From CAZCZU01 sp964503475 (lineage in GTDB: Bacteria > Pseudomonadota > Zetaproteobacteria > Mariprofundales > Mariprofundaceae): a DNA stretch of 12,311 nt. A program made the translations under genes and the position numbers. The notes below the pieces were generated by a model, which was not told the DNA's origin, did no database searches, and saw only the letters and a program-made list of their open reading frames with translations. Numbering within the stretch: position 1 is the stretch's first letter; each line of letters opens with the position of its first letter. This document shows positions 1 to 6,935 of the stretch, in pieces. The DNA is taken from contig CAZCZU010000060.1 of the NCBI GenBank assembly GCA_964503475.1, positions 1 through 12,311 on the forward strand, in the 5' to 3' direction.

Positions 1-61
1 CGTGACCGATGGTACCGATGTTGACGTGCGGTTTATTACGCTCAAATTTTTCCTTAGACAT
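1..61 (-). CDS. tuf: Elongation factor Tu (5' end only, truncated by window)
   Basis: Only the first 20 codons are present. They read MSKEKFERNKPHVNIGTIGH, the highly conserved N-terminus of EF-Tu running into the start of its first GTPase motif (GHVDHGKT in the family). EF-Tu delivers aminoacyl-tRNA to the ribosome. It starts with ATG 10 nt after the fusA stop, and its Shine-Dalgarno AAGGAG overlaps the fusA TAA, so it is the last visible gene of the str operon. The remainder lies outside the window, so completeness cannot be judged. Confidence 0.95.
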   Translation of the reverse strand, partial: MSKEKFERNKPHVNIGTIGH

Positions 62-71
62 CGTACGCTCC

Positions 72-2156
72 TTAGCCCTTCACGCTCGCGATGATTTCCT
101 GAGCAATATTGTTGGGAACTTCTTCGTAGTGCTTGAACTGCATGGTGTAGACAGCACGACCCTGCGACATCGAACGCAGATTGGTCGAGTAACCGAACAT
201 CTCGGAAAGCGGGACCTCAGCATCCACAACCTTGGCATTGCCGCGGTCGCCCATGCCGAGCACCTTACCGCGACGACGGTTCAGATCGCCCACGATATCG
301 CCCATGTACTCTTCCGGCGTGATCACTTCCACTTCCATCATCGGCTCGAGCAGCACCGGCTTAGCCAGCGCAGCCGCAGCACGGAAGCCCATGGAACCGG
401 CGATCTTGAACGCCATTTCGTTCGAGTCGACGTCATGGTAGGAGCCGTCCACTACAGTGACGCGCACGTCAACCATCGGGAAGCCGGCGACCACACCGTT
501 GCCCATCGCCTCTTCAGCACCCTTACCAACCGACGGGATGTATTCGCGCGGAATCGCACCACCGACAATCTTGTCGACAAACTCAAAGCCACCACCGGCT
601 TCCATCGGCTCGATCTCAAGCCAACAGTGACCGTACTGACCGCGACCACCGGACTGGCGAACAAACTTGCCCTCAGCCTTGGCGTGCTGACGAATCGTCT
701 CACGGTATGCCACCTGCGGCTTGCCGACGTTGGCCTCAACCTTGAACTCGCGCTTCATGCGATCGACGATAATCTCCAGATGCAGCTCGCCCATACCGGA
801 GATAATGGTCTGACCGGTCTCTTCGTCGGTGCGAACCCGGAACGAAGGATCCTCGGCAGCCAGACGACCCAGCGCGATACCCATCTTCTCCTGGTCGCCC
901 TTGGTCTTCGGCTCGATCGCCACAGAGATCACCGGCTCCGGGAACTCCATGCGCTCGAGGATGATCGGCGCCTCGTCGGTGCACAGCGTATCACCGGTCG
1001 TGGTCGATTTCAGACCAACGGCGGCAGCGATGTCGCCGGCACGCACTTCCTTGATTTCACTACGCTCGTTGGCATGCATCTGAAGGATACGGCCAACGCG
1101 CTCTTTCTTGTTACCCTTGGTCGAGTTGATCACATAGGAACCGGACTCGAGCACACCGGAGTAGACACGGAAGAAGGTCAGCGAACCAACGAACGGATCG
1201 TTCATCACCTTGAATGCCAGGGCGGCGAACGGCGCATCGTCGGAAGAAGGACGGGTATCCTCCTTGGTCTCATCATCCGGATCAACACCGCGGATAGCAG
1301 GCACATCGGTCGGAGCCGGCATGTAATCGATCACGGCGTCCAGCAGGGTCTGCACACCCTTGTTCTTGAAGGCGGTACCAGCCAGAACCGGAATAACCTC
1401 AATGTCGAGCACGGCCTGACGGATACACTTCTTCAGCGCCGCCTCATCAATCTCGTTGCCTTCGAGGTACGACTCCATCAGCTCTTCGTCGTACACCAGA
1501 ACAGCGTCGAGCAGCTTTTCACGATACTCATCGGCCTGATCCTGCAGATCGGCCGGGATATCGGTGACGTCGTACATCGCGCCCATGGCTTCGTTGTTCC
1601 AGATAATGGCCTTCATGGAGACCAGATCAATCACGCCCTGGAAGTTCTCTTCGTTACCGATCGGAACATTCAACGCGACGGCGTTATGACCCAGACGCTC
1701 GCGAATCTCTTCGACAACCTCGAAGAAGCGGGCGCCGGTACGATCCATCTTGTTGACGAATGCGATACGCGGGACGTGGTACTTATCAGCCTGACGCCAA
1801 ACGGTCTCGGACTGCGGCTGCACGCCACCTACGGCACAGAAGACACCGACGGCGCCGTCGAGAACACGCAGAGAACGCTCCACCTCAATGGTGAAGTCCA
1901 CATGTCCCGGGGTGTCGATGATGTTGATCTGATGATCGTTCCACGAGCAGGTTGTTGCTGCGGAGGTAATCGTGATGCCGCGCTCCTGCTCCTGCGCCAT
2001 CCAGTCCATGGTGGCTGCACCGTCATGCACCTCACCAATCTTGTGAGAAACACCAGTGTAGAACAGAACTCGTTCCGTCGTCGTCGTCTTACCAGCGTCA
2101 ATATGGGCCATGATGCCGATATTACGCATGCGCTCCAATGGGGTCTTTCTAGCCAC
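72..2156 (-). CDS. fusA: Translation elongation factor G
   Basis: The 694-residue protein is full length for bacterial EF-G, the GTPase that drives ribosomal translocation and, with RRF, ribosome recycling. GTPase motifs are visible in order: AHIDAGKT (17-24), DTPGH (81-85) and NKMD (135-138). The N-terminus MARKTPLERMRNIG is typical of the family. The start codon is GTG, supported by AGAGGAG about 8 nt upstream and by family alignment. It lies between rpsG (71-nt gap) and tuf (10-nt gap) in normal str-operon order and is very likely co-transcribed from the promoter ahead of rpsL. No frameshift or lost catalytic motif is seen. Confidence 0.98.
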   Translation of the reverse strand: MARKTPLERMRNIGIMAHIDAGKTTTTERVLFYTGVSHKIGEVHDGAATMDWMAQEQERGITITSAATTCSWNDHQINIIDTPGHVDFTIEVERSLRVLDGAVGVFCAVGGVQPQSETVWRQADKYHVPRIAFVNKMDRTGARFFEVVEEIRERLGHNAVALNVPIGNEENFQGVIDLVSMKAIIWNNEAMGAMYDVTDIPADLQDQADEYREKLLDAVLVYDEELMESYLEGNEIDEAALKKCIRQAVLDIEVIPVLAGTAFKNKGVQTLLDAVIDYMPAPTDVPAIRGVDPDDETKEDTRPSSDDAPFAALAFKVMNDPFVGSLTFFRVYSGVLESGSYVINSTKGNKKERVGRILQMHANERSEIKEVRAGDIAAAVGLKSTTTGDTLCTDEAPIILERMEFPEPVISVAIEPKTKGDQEKMGIALGRLAAEDPSFRVRTDEETGQTIISGMGELHLEIIVDRMKREFKVEANVGKPQVAYRETIRQHAKAEGKFVRQSGGRGQYGHCWLEIEPMEAGGGFEFVDKIVGGAIPREYIPSVGKGAEEAMGNGVVAGFPMVDVRVTVVDGSYHDVDSNEMAFKIAGSMGFRAAAALAKPVLLEPMMEVEVITPEEYMGDIVGDLNRRRGKVLGMGDRGNAKVVDAEVPLSEMFGYSTNLRSMSQGRAVYTMQFKHYEEVPNNIAQEIIASVKG

Positions 2157-2207
2157 GATCAGCTCTCCTCTAAATATCCAACAACCTGTTTAGAACAACA
2201 AAGCAAG

Positions 2208-2219
2208 CGCCCGAAGGCG
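2208..2219 (-). other. Small UUCG-tetraloop hairpin in the rpsG-fusA gap
   Basis: On the minus strand CGCC-TTCG-GGCG forms a 4-bp stem capped by a UUCG tetraloop, a few bases after the rpsG stop. A U-rich but interrupted tract follows. It could be a weak attenuator, an RNA-processing or stability element, or chance. The stem is too short and the U-tract too broken to call a terminator. Confidence 0.35.
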
Positions 2220-2227
2220 TCTGCGAC

Positions 2228-2698
2228 TTACCAGCGGAAGTGCGAGAACGCCTTGTTCGCTTCCGCCATGCGATGAGTCTCATCGCGCTTCTTGAATGCA
2301 CCGCCGCGCTCGCTCAGTGCATCGACGATCTCATAACCGAGGCGCTCGGCCATCGTGTGCTCGGAACGCTTGCGGGCGAACTCAACCAGCCAGCGCACAG
2401 CCAGAGCGGTCTGGCGACGATCGGAAACTTCTATCGGCACCTGGTAGGTAGCACCACCGACACGGCGGGATTTCACTTCCACAGCCGGGCGAACCGCTTC
2501 CAGTGCATTCTTCAGCACCGACAGCGGATCGGAATTGGTTTTTTCGGCAGCCAGTTCCATAGCGCCGTAAACAATCGACTCAGCAACGGACTTCTTACCG
2601 TCCAGCATCACCTTATTCACCACACGGGAAACATCGATGTCGCCAAACTTGGCGTCCGGGATCATCGGACGACGCGGGGCAGGACCTTTACGCGGCAT
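2228..2698 (-). CDS. rpsG: 30S ribosomal protein S7
   Basis: The 156-residue product has the standard length of bacterial S7, the primary 16S rRNA-binding protein that nucleates assembly of the 30S head. Family sequence is clear at the N-terminus (MPRKGPAPRR), in the central SRRVGGATYQVPIEV segment and in the C-terminal GGAFKKRDETHRMAEANKAF. The ATG is preceded by GAGGAG, which directly follows the rpsL stop. Only 14 nt separate it from rpsL. In E. coli the S7 autoregulatory RNA target lies in a roughly 100-nt rpsL-rpsG spacer, so that form of feedback control cannot be present in the same layout here. Confidence 0.98.
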   Translation of the reverse strand: MPRKGPAPRRPMIPDAKFGDIDVSRVVNKVMLDGKKSVAESIVYGAMELAAEKTNSDPLSVLKNALEAVRPAVEVKSRRVGGATYQVPIEVSDRRQTALAVRWLVEFARKRSEHTMAERLGYEIVDALSERGGAFKKRDETHRMAEANKAFSHFRW

Positions 2699-2712
2699 AA
2701 CTCAAACTCCTC

Positions 2713-3084
2713 TTACTTCGGACGCTTCGCGCCATACTTCGAGCGGGCCTGCCTACGGCCTTCAACGCCCGTCGTATCCAATACACCACGAAGAATATGG
2801 TAACGAACACCCGGCAAATCCTTTACACGACCGCCACGAATCAGCACAACCGAGTGCTCCTGCAGCTTGTGACCCTCACCCGGAATATAAGCCGTCACTT
2901 CATGGCCGTTGGTCAGGCGCACACGTGCAACCTTACGCAGAGCCGAGTTCGGCTTTTTCGGCGTGGTGGTGTATACACGGGTGCATACGCCGCGACGCTG
3001 CGGGCAAGCCTGTAGCGCAGGGACTTTGTTGATCTTACGCTTGTCCTTGCGCGATTTGCGAATCAACTGGTTAATCGTTGGCAT
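2713..3084 (-). CDS. rpsL: 30S ribosomal protein S12
   Basis: The 123-residue S12 is a decoding-centre protein. The start is the ATG giving MPTINQLIRK, which matches the family N-terminus and has GGAGAAGAGG upstream. An in-frame start at 3207 would add 41 residues not found in S12 and would run through the promoter, so it was not used. Conserved decoding loops are intact: TPKKPNSALRK with K43, and GGRVKDLPGVRYH with K88 and D89 (the methylthiolated Asp in E. coli). Known streptomycin-resistance positions K43 and K88 are wild type. It is the first gene of the operon, directly behind its own predicted promoter. Confidence 0.98.
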   Translation of the reverse strand: MPTINQLIRKSRKDKRKINKVPALQACPQRRGVCTRVYTTTPKKPNSALRKVARVRLTNGHEVTAYIPGEGHKLQEHSVVLIRGGRVKDLPGVRYHILRGVLDTTGVEGRRQARSKYGAKRPK

Positions 3085-3108
3085 CGTTACCTCTTCTCCA
3101 AACTGGAA

Positions 3109-3139
3109 ACCCTCCGGAGCAGTAGCCCCGTCGAAGGGT
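3109..3139 (-). other. Predicted stem-loop at the 5' end of the str mRNA leader
   Basis: Reading the minus strand, ACCCT at 3139-3135 pairs with AGGGT at 3113-3109. Inside it, CGGGGC pairs with GCTCCG (one G-U) around a TACT loop, with a small internal loop between the two stems. The structure begins about where transcription should start and ends some 25 nt before the rpsL ATG, leaving the Shine-Dalgarno free. It may stabilise the 5' end or bind a regulatory r-protein. The role is inferred; only the complementarity is seen. Confidence 0.5.
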
Positions 3140-3144
3140 CGCGA

Positions 3145-3173
3145 AACATAGTGGCGAGCCAGTCGCCTGTCAA
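3145..3173 (-). promoter_or_regulatory. Sigma70-type promoter of the str operon
   Basis: A perfect -35 TTGACA (3173-3168) is followed by a 17-bp spacer and the -10 TATGTT (3150-3145). The stretch after the -10, TCGCGACC, is GC-rich like the discriminators of stringently controlled stable-RNA and ribosomal promoters. The predicted start is near 3138, giving a leader of roughly 54 nt. It lies between the stop of the 80-residue ORF and rpsL, so the ribosomal operon can be expressed separately from the genes upstream. Confidence 0.8.
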
Positions 3174-3203
3174 CCGCCTTGCAGCGATTATTTGTGTCGA
3201 AGC

Positions 3204-3446
3204 TCACGCATCGGTGCTGTTGCGACCATGCTTGAACAACAGATAGGCCTGATACTCCTCGATATCCATCTTGCCGCGGATATATAACTCATGGTCGGCC
3301 AGGGCATCTTTATCCGGCTTTTCCCCTGCTTTCGCATAGTGCCGTTCGGCCATCTCGCGGCGTAACTGCTGCTCGTCTGCTCCCACGCCGTCCGGACGTT
3401 CCATCACAGCGGCTCGCCACTCATCTGCATCGCTATACTCCGGCAT
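3204..3446 (-). CDS. Unassigned small acidic protein (80 aa)
   Basis: I do not recognise this family firmly. The start is the ATG at 3446, with GAGG 6 nt upstream. A GTG one codon earlier is possible but sits too close to that Shine-Dalgarno. The protein is charged and probably helical, with no membrane segment and no signal peptide. Its C-terminal half (DKDALADHELYIRGKMDIEEYQAYLL, split here as DKDALADHEL then YIRGKMDIEEYQAYLL) faintly recalls the VbhA-type antitoxin pattern of an acidic helix followed by a G-x-(I/M/L)-(D/T)-x-(D/E)-(E/L) turn. No Fic partner lies nearby, so this is only a resemblance. It overlaps the HAD gene by 14 nt and is likely translationally coupled to it. The str promoter follows its stop. 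Confidence 0.75.
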   Translation of the reverse strand: MPEYSDADEWRAAVMERPDGVGADEQQLRREMAERHYAKAGEKPDKDALADHELYIRGKMDIEEYQAYLLFKHGRNSTDA

Positions 3447-4131
3447 CACTCACCTCGTCGACTGCATTTTTGAGACATGCATATGCCTCGTTCACATCCG
3501 CCTCCGGCGGCAGGCTCCATTGCCTCCCGAGAAAGCCCATGCGTTTCGCAGCCGACACATCCCGTTCTGCATTGTCGCCGACATGCAGAATCTGTTGCGG
3601 CGGCTTTTTCAGGGCCTCGGCCACCTTTACAAACATTCCCGGCTGTGGCTTCACAAAACCCGCCAGGCGCGGAATTACCACGGCTTCGAAATAGCCCGTC
3701 AACCCCAGCGCATCGAGCACCGTCAGCAATCGGCCATCGAAGTTGGAACAGATCGCCAGATGGTAATTGTCACTCAGCAACCGCTGCAGCAGCCAGGGGA
3801 GATCATCATGAATCCGCCAGGCTTCCGGGGCGGCATAATAGTGAAACAGTTCGGAAAAACAGGCCTGAAAACGAAGATCATCATCTCTGCAGCCGTACAC
3901 CTCTGCCGCAATGTCCATCCACCATCGGTACTCGAACGCATCGGCGCCCTCTTCCGATTCCGGCACCGGCGTCGAGGCCGCAGCCAACGCAGTGGTAAGC
4001 CGAACCTCTGCCTGATCAGATCCAATATGCAAGCCGTAGCGGGCTCCGGTCTCGGCATAGATCTCGCCCACAGGATGCGCAAAATGAAGCAGAGTACCCG
4101 CCGCATCAAAGCTGATGGCGACAATACTCAT
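3433..4131 (-). CDS. HAD-superfamily hydrolase (HDHD3/DREG-2-like subfamily IA)
   Basis: A 232-residue soluble hydrolase of the haloacid dehalogenase superfamily, whose members are mostly phosphatases of small phosphorylated metabolites. All four motifs can be placed. Motif I is FDAAGTLL with nucleophile D9. Motif II is ICSN with S129. Motif III is K161 in FVKPQPGMF. Motif IV is GDNAERD with D186 and D191. The segment between motifs I and II is an alpha-helical cap of the C1 type. Motif I has Ala at position 11, where phosphatases usually carry the second Asp (general acid/base), so the reaction may not be a simple phosphomonoesterase. The substrate is unknown. It is followed by the overlapping 80-residue gene. 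The start has only a weak GGAA upstream. Confidence 0.9.
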   Translation of the reverse strand: MSIVAISFDAAGTLLHFAHPVGEIYAETGARYGLHIGSDQAEVRLTTALAAASTPVPESEEGADAFEYRWWMDIAAEVYGCRDDDLRFQACFSELFHYYAAPEAWRIHDDLPWLLQRLLSDNYHLAICSNFDGRLLTVLDALGLTGYFEAVVIPRLAGFVKPQPGMFVKVAEALKKPPQQILHVGDNAERDVSAAKRMGFLGRQWSLPPEADVNEAYACLKNAVDEVSDAGV

Positions 4132-4200
4132 AAGCAGTGTTCCGAAGCATGACGACAGATCGAATTATGGCTATACATCCGGTCGGCCTCAGCAAGCCGG

Positions 4201-4365
4201 TCAGCGTACCGGTTTTCCTGCAACATAGCCGATATCCGGCCCGGCGAGAGCATCCGGCATAAAACCTTCAGCCGTGCGACACATGCGAGAAGCAGTGGCT
4301 GCCCGGCACTCGGCACAACCGACAATACCTTGCTCCATAACCGGCCGTTGCCACAGCTTCGCCAT
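4201..4365 (-). CDS. Doubtful 54-codon ORF with a CxxC pair
   Basis: An ATG two bases after the Rieske stop opens a 54-codon frame (MAKLWQRPVMEQG...). It contains CAEC and a third Cys eight residues further on, and ends in TGA. The spacing to the Rieske gene would suit coupled translation, but there is no convincing Shine-Dalgarno and I recognise no family. A second frame (4128-4325) overlaps it and ends by ATGA overlap with the HAD start. At most one of the two is likely real, and the stretch 4132-4366 may simply be an untranslated spacer. Neither a clear promoter nor a terminator is seen in it. Confidence 0.25.
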   Translation of the reverse strand: MAKLWQRPVMEQGIVGCAECRAATASRMCRTAEGFMPDALAGPDIGYVAGKPVR

Positions 4366-4366
4366 A

Positions 4367-4681
4367 TCAGACGCCGATATCGACCTGCACGTTACCTTCA
4401 TGCACGCGTACGGGAAACGTCTCGATATCCTCATAGGCGGGTGGTGTCAGGGCCCGGCCATCGCGGATACAGAAGCGGGCACCGTGACGCGGACAAATGA
4501 TCTGGTCTCCCTCGCAGCGGCCGGAGGCCAGCTCGCCGCCATCATGGGTACAGAGATCCTCAATGGCAAAGTAGTCGCCGTCGAGATTGAAAACGGCGAT
4601 CGGGCCGGCCGGCGTCTCGACCACCCGGCGTTCGCCCGGGGTCAGTTCGGCTTCGGAAGCCACATCAATCCATTCGGCCAT
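4367..4681 (-). CDS. Rieske [2Fe-2S] ferredoxin-like protein
   Basis: A 104-residue soluble Rieske domain with no signal or transmembrane segment. The cluster-binding motifs are complete: CTH (C44, H46) and CPRH (C63, H66), so two Cys and two His hold a [2Fe-2S] cluster. The length and sequence resemble NirD and dioxygenase-ferredoxin subunits, but no oxygenase or nitrite reductase lies next to it. It starts 23 nt after sufT with AGGGAG 8 nt upstream of the ATG. Rieske ferredoxins of this type are also embedded in actinobacterial SUF operons, so a role as an electron donor or accessory in Fe-S assembly is plausible but inferred. Confidence 0.93.
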   Translation of the reverse strand: MAEWIDVASEAELTPGERRVVETPAGPIAVFNLDGDYFAIEDLCTHDGGELASGRCEGDQIICPRHGARFCIRDGRALTPPAYEDIETFPVRVHEGNVQVDIGV

Positions 4682-4704
4682 AACGTCATCTCCCTGAAAT
4701 CGAA

Positions 4705-5256
4705 TCAGAACATGCCCAGCTTGAGCTTGGCCTCATCGGTCATCATGCTGCGATCCCACGGCGGTTCGAAAACGAGCTCGACATGCACATCGCTGACATT
4801 ATCGACCGACAGCACCTTCTGGCGCACATCATCGACAATGAACGGCCCCATGCCGCAACCGGGTGCGGTCAGGGTCATCACCACCTCAACATGGTTGTCG
4901 CCCTCATCGGTATCGACGATATGGCAATCGTAAACCAGCCCCAGATCGACGATATTGACCGGAATTTCCGGATCGTAGCAGGTGCGCAGCACCTCCCAGA
5001 TCTCATCCTTGTCCACCGGGCCGGTAGCCGCCTTCTTCTCTGCGCCCTTCTCCTCGCTGACATCGGCCTGCCCCAGCGCTTCGGCATCCTTGCCCTCGAT
5101 GCGGGCCAGGTTGCCGTTCACCGAAACGGTGTAGCTGCCGCCCAGCTCCTGGGTGATACGCACCTGCGCCCCTTCCGGGATGGTCACCGGCGTGCCGAGC
5201 GGAATCAGGATCGCATCGACATCGCGGGATACGGTAATCAGTTCGCCTGTCGTCAC
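4705..5256 (-). CDS. sufT: SufT, DUF59/MIP18-family Fe-S assembly protein
   Basis: A 183-residue protein matching the SufT architecture. An N-terminal domain (1-65) specific to SufT is followed by a charged linker and a DUF59 domain (about 83-172). The DUF59 hallmarks DPEIPVNIVDLGL (from D95), MTLTAPGCGMG with C134, and FEPPW (163-167) are all present. In other bacteria SufT helps mature Fe-S proteins, especially at high demand for cluster-containing enzymes such as lipoate synthase and aconitase. The start codon is GTG, with GGAG 7 nt upstream, only 3 nt after the sufU stop, which indicates tight coupling. Confidence 0.94.
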   Translation of the reverse strand: MTTGELITVSRDVDAILIPLGTPVTIPEGAQVRITQELGGSYTVSVNGNLARIEGKDAEALGQADVSEEKGAEKKAATGPVDKDEIWEVLRTCYDPEIPVNIVDLGLVYDCHIVDTDEGDNHVEVVMTLTAPGCGMGPFIVDDVRQKVLSVDNVSDVHVELVFEPPWDRSMMTDEAKLKLGMF

Positions 5257-5259
5257 TAT

Positions 5260-5715
5260 CTACTCCGTCTTCGCCGTGCCGTCGCCTTCCAGCGCCGACT
5301 TGGTGGTATGCCAGCAGAGGGTGGCGCACTTGATGCGGCTTGGAAACTCGCGCACACCGGCCAGCACGGCCAGTTTGCCCAGGTGCGCCTCATCGGGTGC
5401 CTCATCGAGGTTGGAGGTAACCATATGCTGGAACTGTTCGAACATCTGTTTGAACTCAGCCAGACTCTTGCCCTTCAGGGCCTCGGTCATCAGCGAGGCA
5501 CTGGCCACCGAGATGGCACAACCGGAACCTTCGAAACGGACGTCCTCGATGGTATCGCCGTCATTGCCCGTTTTCACATACACGGTCAGACGATCGCCGC
5601 AGAGGGGATTGAAGCCTTCAGCCGTGGCGTCGGCATCTTCAATGGTACCGTAATTTCGCGGGCTCTTGTTATGGTCGACAATGACCTGCTGATAAAGATC
5701 GCGTAAATCGAACAT
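5260..5715 (-). CDS. sufU: SufU, zinc-dependent sulfurtransferase of SUF
   Basis: A 151-residue IscU-fold protein. It has the SufU-type insertion (about 90-120) between the second and third ligand motifs, which separates it from IscU. Predicted ligands are C39 and D41 (NPLCGD), C66 (GSGCAIS) and C130 (RIKC). In Gram-positive bacteria SufU binds zinc at these positions and takes persulfide from SufS; C39 or its equivalent accepts the sulfur. An additional Cys, C134 (CATLCW), stands where SufU usually has Ala. The gene overlaps sufS by one base (TGATG). No sufE is present in the window, consistent with SufU filling that role. Confidence 0.94.
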   Translation of the reverse strand: MFDLRDLYQQVIVDHNKSPRNYGTIEDADATAEGFNPLCGDRLTVYVKTGNDGDTIEDVRFEGSGCAISVASASLMTEALKGKSLAEFKQMFEQFQHMVTSNLDEAPDEAHLGKLAVLAGVREFPSRIKCATLCWHTTKSALEGDGTAKTE

Positions 5716-6935
5716 CAGGCGAAAATCTCCTGTGCTTTCCTGAGGGCGGCAAACAGGGCATCCACTTCCGCCTCGGTGTTGTAGATCGAGAAGGAGGCGC
5801 GCGCCGTGGCCGGCACCCTGAAGAAGTCCATCACCGGCATGGCACAGTGGTGACCTGCGCGGATCGCCACCCCTTCGCGATCGACGATCGTGCCGAGGTC
5901 ATGCGGATGCACGGCATCGAGCACAAAGGAGAGCACGCACGCCTTCTCGTTGGCCGTACCGATCTGACGCAGCCCCTCAAAGGCCTCAGCCTTGGCCGTG
6001 GCATAGGCAAGCAATTCCTGCTCACGCTTGCGAATCGGCTCAAAACCGATCGCCTGAATATAGTCAATCGCGGCACCGAAACCGATGGCACCGGCAATGT
6101 TCGGCGTGCCCGCCTCGAACTTGTAGGGTACGTCGTTGTACTCGGTCTTTTCGAATGTAACCATGCGAATCATGTCGCCGCCACCCTGATAGGGGGGCAT
6201 CGATTCCAGCAGTGCCTCTTTCGCCACCAGCACACCGATACCGGTCGGGCCGTACATCTTGTGAGCGCTGGTGACATAGAAATCACAGTCCAGCGCCTGC
6301 ATATCAACCGGCAGATGAGCCGCAGCCTGTGCGCCGTCGACCAGCACCTTTGCGCCGACTGCATGCGCCTTTTCGATAATCTGGGCAATCGGATTAATGG
6401 TGCCCAGTGCATTGGACATATGCACCACACCCACCAGCTTCGTGCGTTCGGTGAGCAGTGAATCGAACTGCTCCATGATCAACTCGCCCTGCTCGTTGAT
6501 CGGCACCACCTTCAGTGTCGCGCCAACATGCTCGCAAAGCATCTGCCACGGCACGATATTCGAGTGGTGCTCCATGTGGGTGATCAACACCTCGTCGCCT
6601 TCACCGATATTGGCCCCGCCCCAGCTGCTGGCCACCAGGTTGATCGACTCGGTCGTTCCGCGAGTGAATACCACCTCACGCTCACTCCGCGCATTAAAAA
6701 ATGCGCCAATGCGCCTGCGCGCCGACTCATAAGCAGCCGTAGCCCGCTCGGAGAGGGCATGGACACCGCGGTGCACGTTGGCATTGTCGCGGCGGTAGTA
6801 GGTATCCACCGCCTCGATCACCTGCACCGGTTTCTGGGTGGTCGCCGCATTATCGAGATAGACCAGCGGCTTACCGTGCACATCCTGGTGCAGAATCGGG
6901 AAGTCGTTACGGACAGAAGCGACATCAAACGTCAT
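5715..6935 (-). CDS. sufS: Cysteine desulfurase SufS
   Basis: A 406-residue group II cysteine desulfurase that removes sulfur from L-cysteine as a persulfide using PLP. The Schiff-base lysine is K226 (VTSAHKMYGPTG), the catalytic cysteine is C364 (RAGHHCAMP), and H123 stacks on the cofactor in MEHHSN. These match the E. coli SufS residue numbers. The chosen ATG gives MTFDVASVRNDFPIL, has AGGGG about 8 nt upstream and aligns with family N-termini. A frame open further upstream lies antiparallel in sense to SufD coding and was ignored. It overlaps sufD by 11 nt and sufU by 1 nt. Confidence 0.97.
   Translation of the reverse strand: MTFDVASVRNDFPILHQDVHGKPLVYLDNAATTQKPVQVIEAVDTYYRRDNANVHRGVHALSERATAAYESARRRIGAFFNARSEREVVFTRGTTESINLVASSWGGANIGEGDEVLITHMEHHSNIVPWQMLCEHVGATLKVVPINEQGELIMEQFDSLLTERTKLVGVVHMSNALGTINPIAQIIEKAHAVGAKVLVDGAQAAAHLPVDMQALDCDFYVTSAHKMYGPTGIGVLVAKEALLESMPPYQGGGDMIRMVTFEKTEYNDVPYKFEAGTPNIAGAIGFGAAIDYIQAIGFEPIRKREQELLAYATAKAEAFEGLRQIGTANEKACVLSFVLDAVHPHDLGTIVDREGVAIRAGHHCAMPVMDFFRVPATARASFSIYNTEAEVDALFAALRKAQEIFA

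Noticed and set aside
2161..2207. Internal promoter before fusA (TTGTTG, 17 bp, GATATT)
   Set aside because: Spacing is right but both hexamers are poor matches, and the gene is in the middle of a standard operon.
9..2276. 755-codon plus-strand open frame
   Set aside because: It is antisense to fusA and rpsG. GC-rich third positions of the real genes leave the opposite strand open, and the translation is His/Arg/Thr-rich without family similarity.
3085..3207. 41-codon N-terminal extension of rpsL
   Set aside because: It runs through the promoter and leader and has no counterpart in S12. The MPTINQ start has its own Shine-Dalgarno.
3477..4152. Several plus-strand frames over the HAD gene
   Set aside because: They have no start signals or recognisable domains and overlap a clear minus-strand gene with all four HAD motifs.
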